This document shows positions 7,386-8,911 of a stretch of DNA of 8,911 nucleotides, piece after piece. Under the pieces are notes generated by a model, which did not search any database, was not told the origin of the DNA, and saw only the letters and a program-made list of their open reading frames with translations. The translations under genes were made by a program, and so were the position numbers. Position 1 is the stretch's first letter. Every line of letters begins with the position of its first letter. This stretch comes from Verrucomicrobiota bacterium (GTDB lineage: Bacteria; Verrucomicrobiota; Verrucomicrobiia; Limisphaerales; JACRJZ01): the NCBI GenBank assembly GCA_022711695.1, contig JAKLEJ010000118.1, forward strand, positions 1-8,911, read 5' to 3'.

Positions 7386-8911
7386 TCACTGGGCAGGCTG
7401 CGCCTCCAGCAATTGCTCCGCCTCCTTCTGAAAAGTCCGGAATAGCTCGCTGTCGGCCGCGGAGAGTCGGGTCCGGTCGTTGATCCACCTGGCCTGGGCC
7501 TTGGCGCGGTAGTCCTCGGCTTTGGCGCGGTCCCCCAGGCGGGCGTGGCACATGGCCAGAAACACCCAGTCGAACATGGGATACTTGTCCCCGGGAAGCT
7601 CGGCGGCCTTGACCAGCGCCTCGGCCGCTTCGCGGAAGCGGCCTTGCCGGTAAAGCGCCTCGCCGACGTTGTGCGCGGCCACCCAACTGCCCGGAACACG
7701 CCGGGCCATTTGCTCGAACAAGATCAGCGCCCGCTCCGGATCGCGCTGCTCGGCCGCCCCGGTGAGGTAGTCGTTGCCCAGCATGTTGCACTGCTCGAAG
7801 GTCAGCGGGGTGGTCTCGGCCAACTGCCGGCAATCCGCCAGGGATTCCGCCCGGCGCTTCAACAGGTGGAGGGTGTCCGACCGTTGCTGGAGCAACTGCT
7901 GTCGGGCCTTGAGAAAGGCGGCGTTCGTTCCCGTCAGCTCAAGCGCGCGCGTATAGGCACTGCAAAGCTCTTCGAGCGGGCCGGCGGGCGCCGGCGCGGA
8001 CGGGTTGACCGGTCCTGGGGGCTGGCTGGCGGCCGGCGCGCTGACGATGGGGGTCTGGCTGGCGGCTGTCTCCGCGCGCCGACGCGCATATCCGGCCGCG
8101 GTGATGGGCGAGGAAGGAGACAGCGGCCGCGTGGCGGGCGCCGCAAAGAACCAGCGGGCCCAGCGCGAGTAGAAGTCGATCGCCGTGGCCGCGCCCAGCG
8201 AGGCCTGCAGTTGGCGGAATGCCTCCGGCGCAACGGGCTCGAAGGACAGCGGGCTGGCCGCGCGCTGGCCGGCTGCCGCTTCGGCCAGTTCCGCCAACCA
8301 GGCCGGAGCCGGAGCGGGCGGAGGTTCGACCTCCCACAGGCGGGCTTTGCCGTCCCCGCCGCCCGTCGCCAGCCAGCGGTTGTCCAGGCTGAACTCGGCA
8401 AGGGTGCAGGACGTCATGAGCGGCAGCGGTTCCGACAGCCGCGCTCCGGTGGCTGTGTCCCATAGCCGCGCGGCGCCCTGCGCCGTCACGGTGACGATTC
8501 GCTGGCCGTCAGGGCCGAACCGCGCCCGGACCAGAACTGTGTCATGGATCAACGGAGTGCACAGAAGGGCGCCTGTCTGCGGGTTCCACACCCGCGCGGT
8601 GTTCCCCGCCAGGGTCGCCACGCTCCGGCCGTCGGGGCTCACTTGCAGCGAGTCGTCGGGAATGCGCGCCTCGTGCTGGACCGGCGGAATCAGGGATTGC
8701 CCCGAGCGGGCGTCGTGGACCACGGCGGTTCCCTCCGCCGAGGCCAGTACGAGACATCGCCCCCCCGCGGCAAACCGGGCATTGTTGAATCCGTTCGAGC
8801 GGCTGATCCTCAGCGCCACTTCGCCCGTCGTCAGATCCCAGAGGCGCGCTCCGTCCCGGCAGGCGGTCAGCGCTTTGCCATCCGCGGTGAAATCGATCGC
8901 AGCCACAGTGT
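7386..8911 (-). CDS. WD40-repeat and TPR protein, C-terminal part (probably from a Ser/Thr kinase), runs off right edge
   Basis: The frame is open to the window edge. The first in-frame start-like codon, a GTG at 8906, falls inside a WD40 blade, so the true start lies outside. Counting from that GTG, about five WD40 blades are seen, ending in DGARLWDL (18-25), a weaker blade with AVVHDA (61-66), ARVWNP (104-109), ARLWDT (146-151) and ARLWEV (188-193). Next comes PAWLAELAEAAAGQR (201-215) and a segment with FYSRWARWFFA (245-255), then a low-complexity Pro/Ala/Ser linker (about 259-310). A helical TPR-like region follows (about 311-500), with repeats such as AAHNVGEALYRQGRFREAAE. From memory, Verrucomicrobiota Ser/Thr kinases with C-terminal WD40 arrays carry the same post-WD40 segment, so an N-terminal kinase domain upstream is likely but not visible. 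The terminal TPR part would mediate protein contacts. Confidence 0.85.
   Translation of the reverse strand, partial: TVAAIDFTADGKALTACRDGARLWDLTTGEVALRISRSNGFNNARFAAGGRCLVLASAEGTAVVHDARSGQSLIPPVQHEARIPDDSLQVSPDGRSVATLAGNTARVWNPQTGALLCTPLIHDTVLVRARFGPDGQRIVTVTAQGAARLWDTATGARLSEPLPLMTSCTLAEFSLDNRWLATGGGDGKARLWEVEPPPAPAPAWLAELAEAAAGQRAASPLSFEPVAPEAFRQLQASLGAATAIDFYSRWARWFFAAPATRPLSPSSPITAAGYARRRAETAASQTPIVSAPAASQPPGPVNPSAPAPAGPLEELCSAYTRALELTGTNAAFLKARQQLLQQRSDTLHLLKRRAESLADCRQLAETTPLTFEQCNMLGNDYLTGAAEQRDPERALILFEQMARRVPGSWVAAHNVGEALYRQGRFREAAEALVKAAELPGDKYPMFDWVFLAMCHARLGDRAKAEDYRAKAQARWINDRTRLSAADSELFRTFQKEAEQLLEAQPAQ

Noticed and set aside
7545..8465. 306-codon plus-strand frame
   Set aside because: Antisense to the WD40/TPR gene, with an Arg/Gly-rich product. 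The minus-strand frame has clear WD40 and TPR patterns.

Overview
The window is GC-rich chromosomal DNA that looks like a member of the Verrucomicrobiota or a close PVC-group relative. This is inferred from protein style, not from a marker gene. The clues are a WD40/TPR protein with the C-terminal layout I associate with Verrucomicrobiota WD40 kinases, a BatD-type protein, a divergent membrane pyrophosphatase, and intergenic repeats with arms of the TAGGGCGA/GGCTC(C/G)GC type. The coding strand is very C/G-rich at third positions, which is why long open frames appear antisense to real genes.

Layout. 1-342 (minus): N-terminal part of a BatD-like secreted or membrane protein that runs off the left edge. 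343-1251: about 900 bases without a convincing gene, but with several hairpins, a REP-like inverted repeat and a poly-C/poly-G pair. 1252-2469 (plus): a short GspE/PilB-type secretion ATPase with no pilus or secretion partners in view. 2588-5092 (plus): a large membrane-bound pyrophosphatase (hppA) of the divergent class, with a predicted signal peptide. 5118-5141: a perfect GC-rich hairpin with a GCAA loop just after hppA, between convergent genes. 5279-7287 (minus): an overlapping cluster thiL-tsaE-tsaB. 7386-8911 (minus): the C-terminal part of a WD40-repeat/TPR protein that runs off the right edge.

How the genes work together. The minus-strand cluster joins the last step of thiamine diphosphate synthesis (ThiL) with two components of bacterial tRNA t6A37 synthesis (TsaE and TsaB). 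The reading frames overlap, so translation is probably coupled. HppA would use pyrophosphate released by biosynthesis to energise the membrane. The GspE-like ATPase shares strand with hppA but has no obvious functional link to it; 118 bases separate them. The flanking partial genes (BatD and WD40/TPR) are unrelated accessory or regulatory proteins.

I found no tRNA, rRNA, CRISPR array, transposase or phage gene. The window is mostly ordinary housekeeping sequence. Its most unusual parts are the structured intergenic region at about 530-1060 and the divergent pyrophosphatase.
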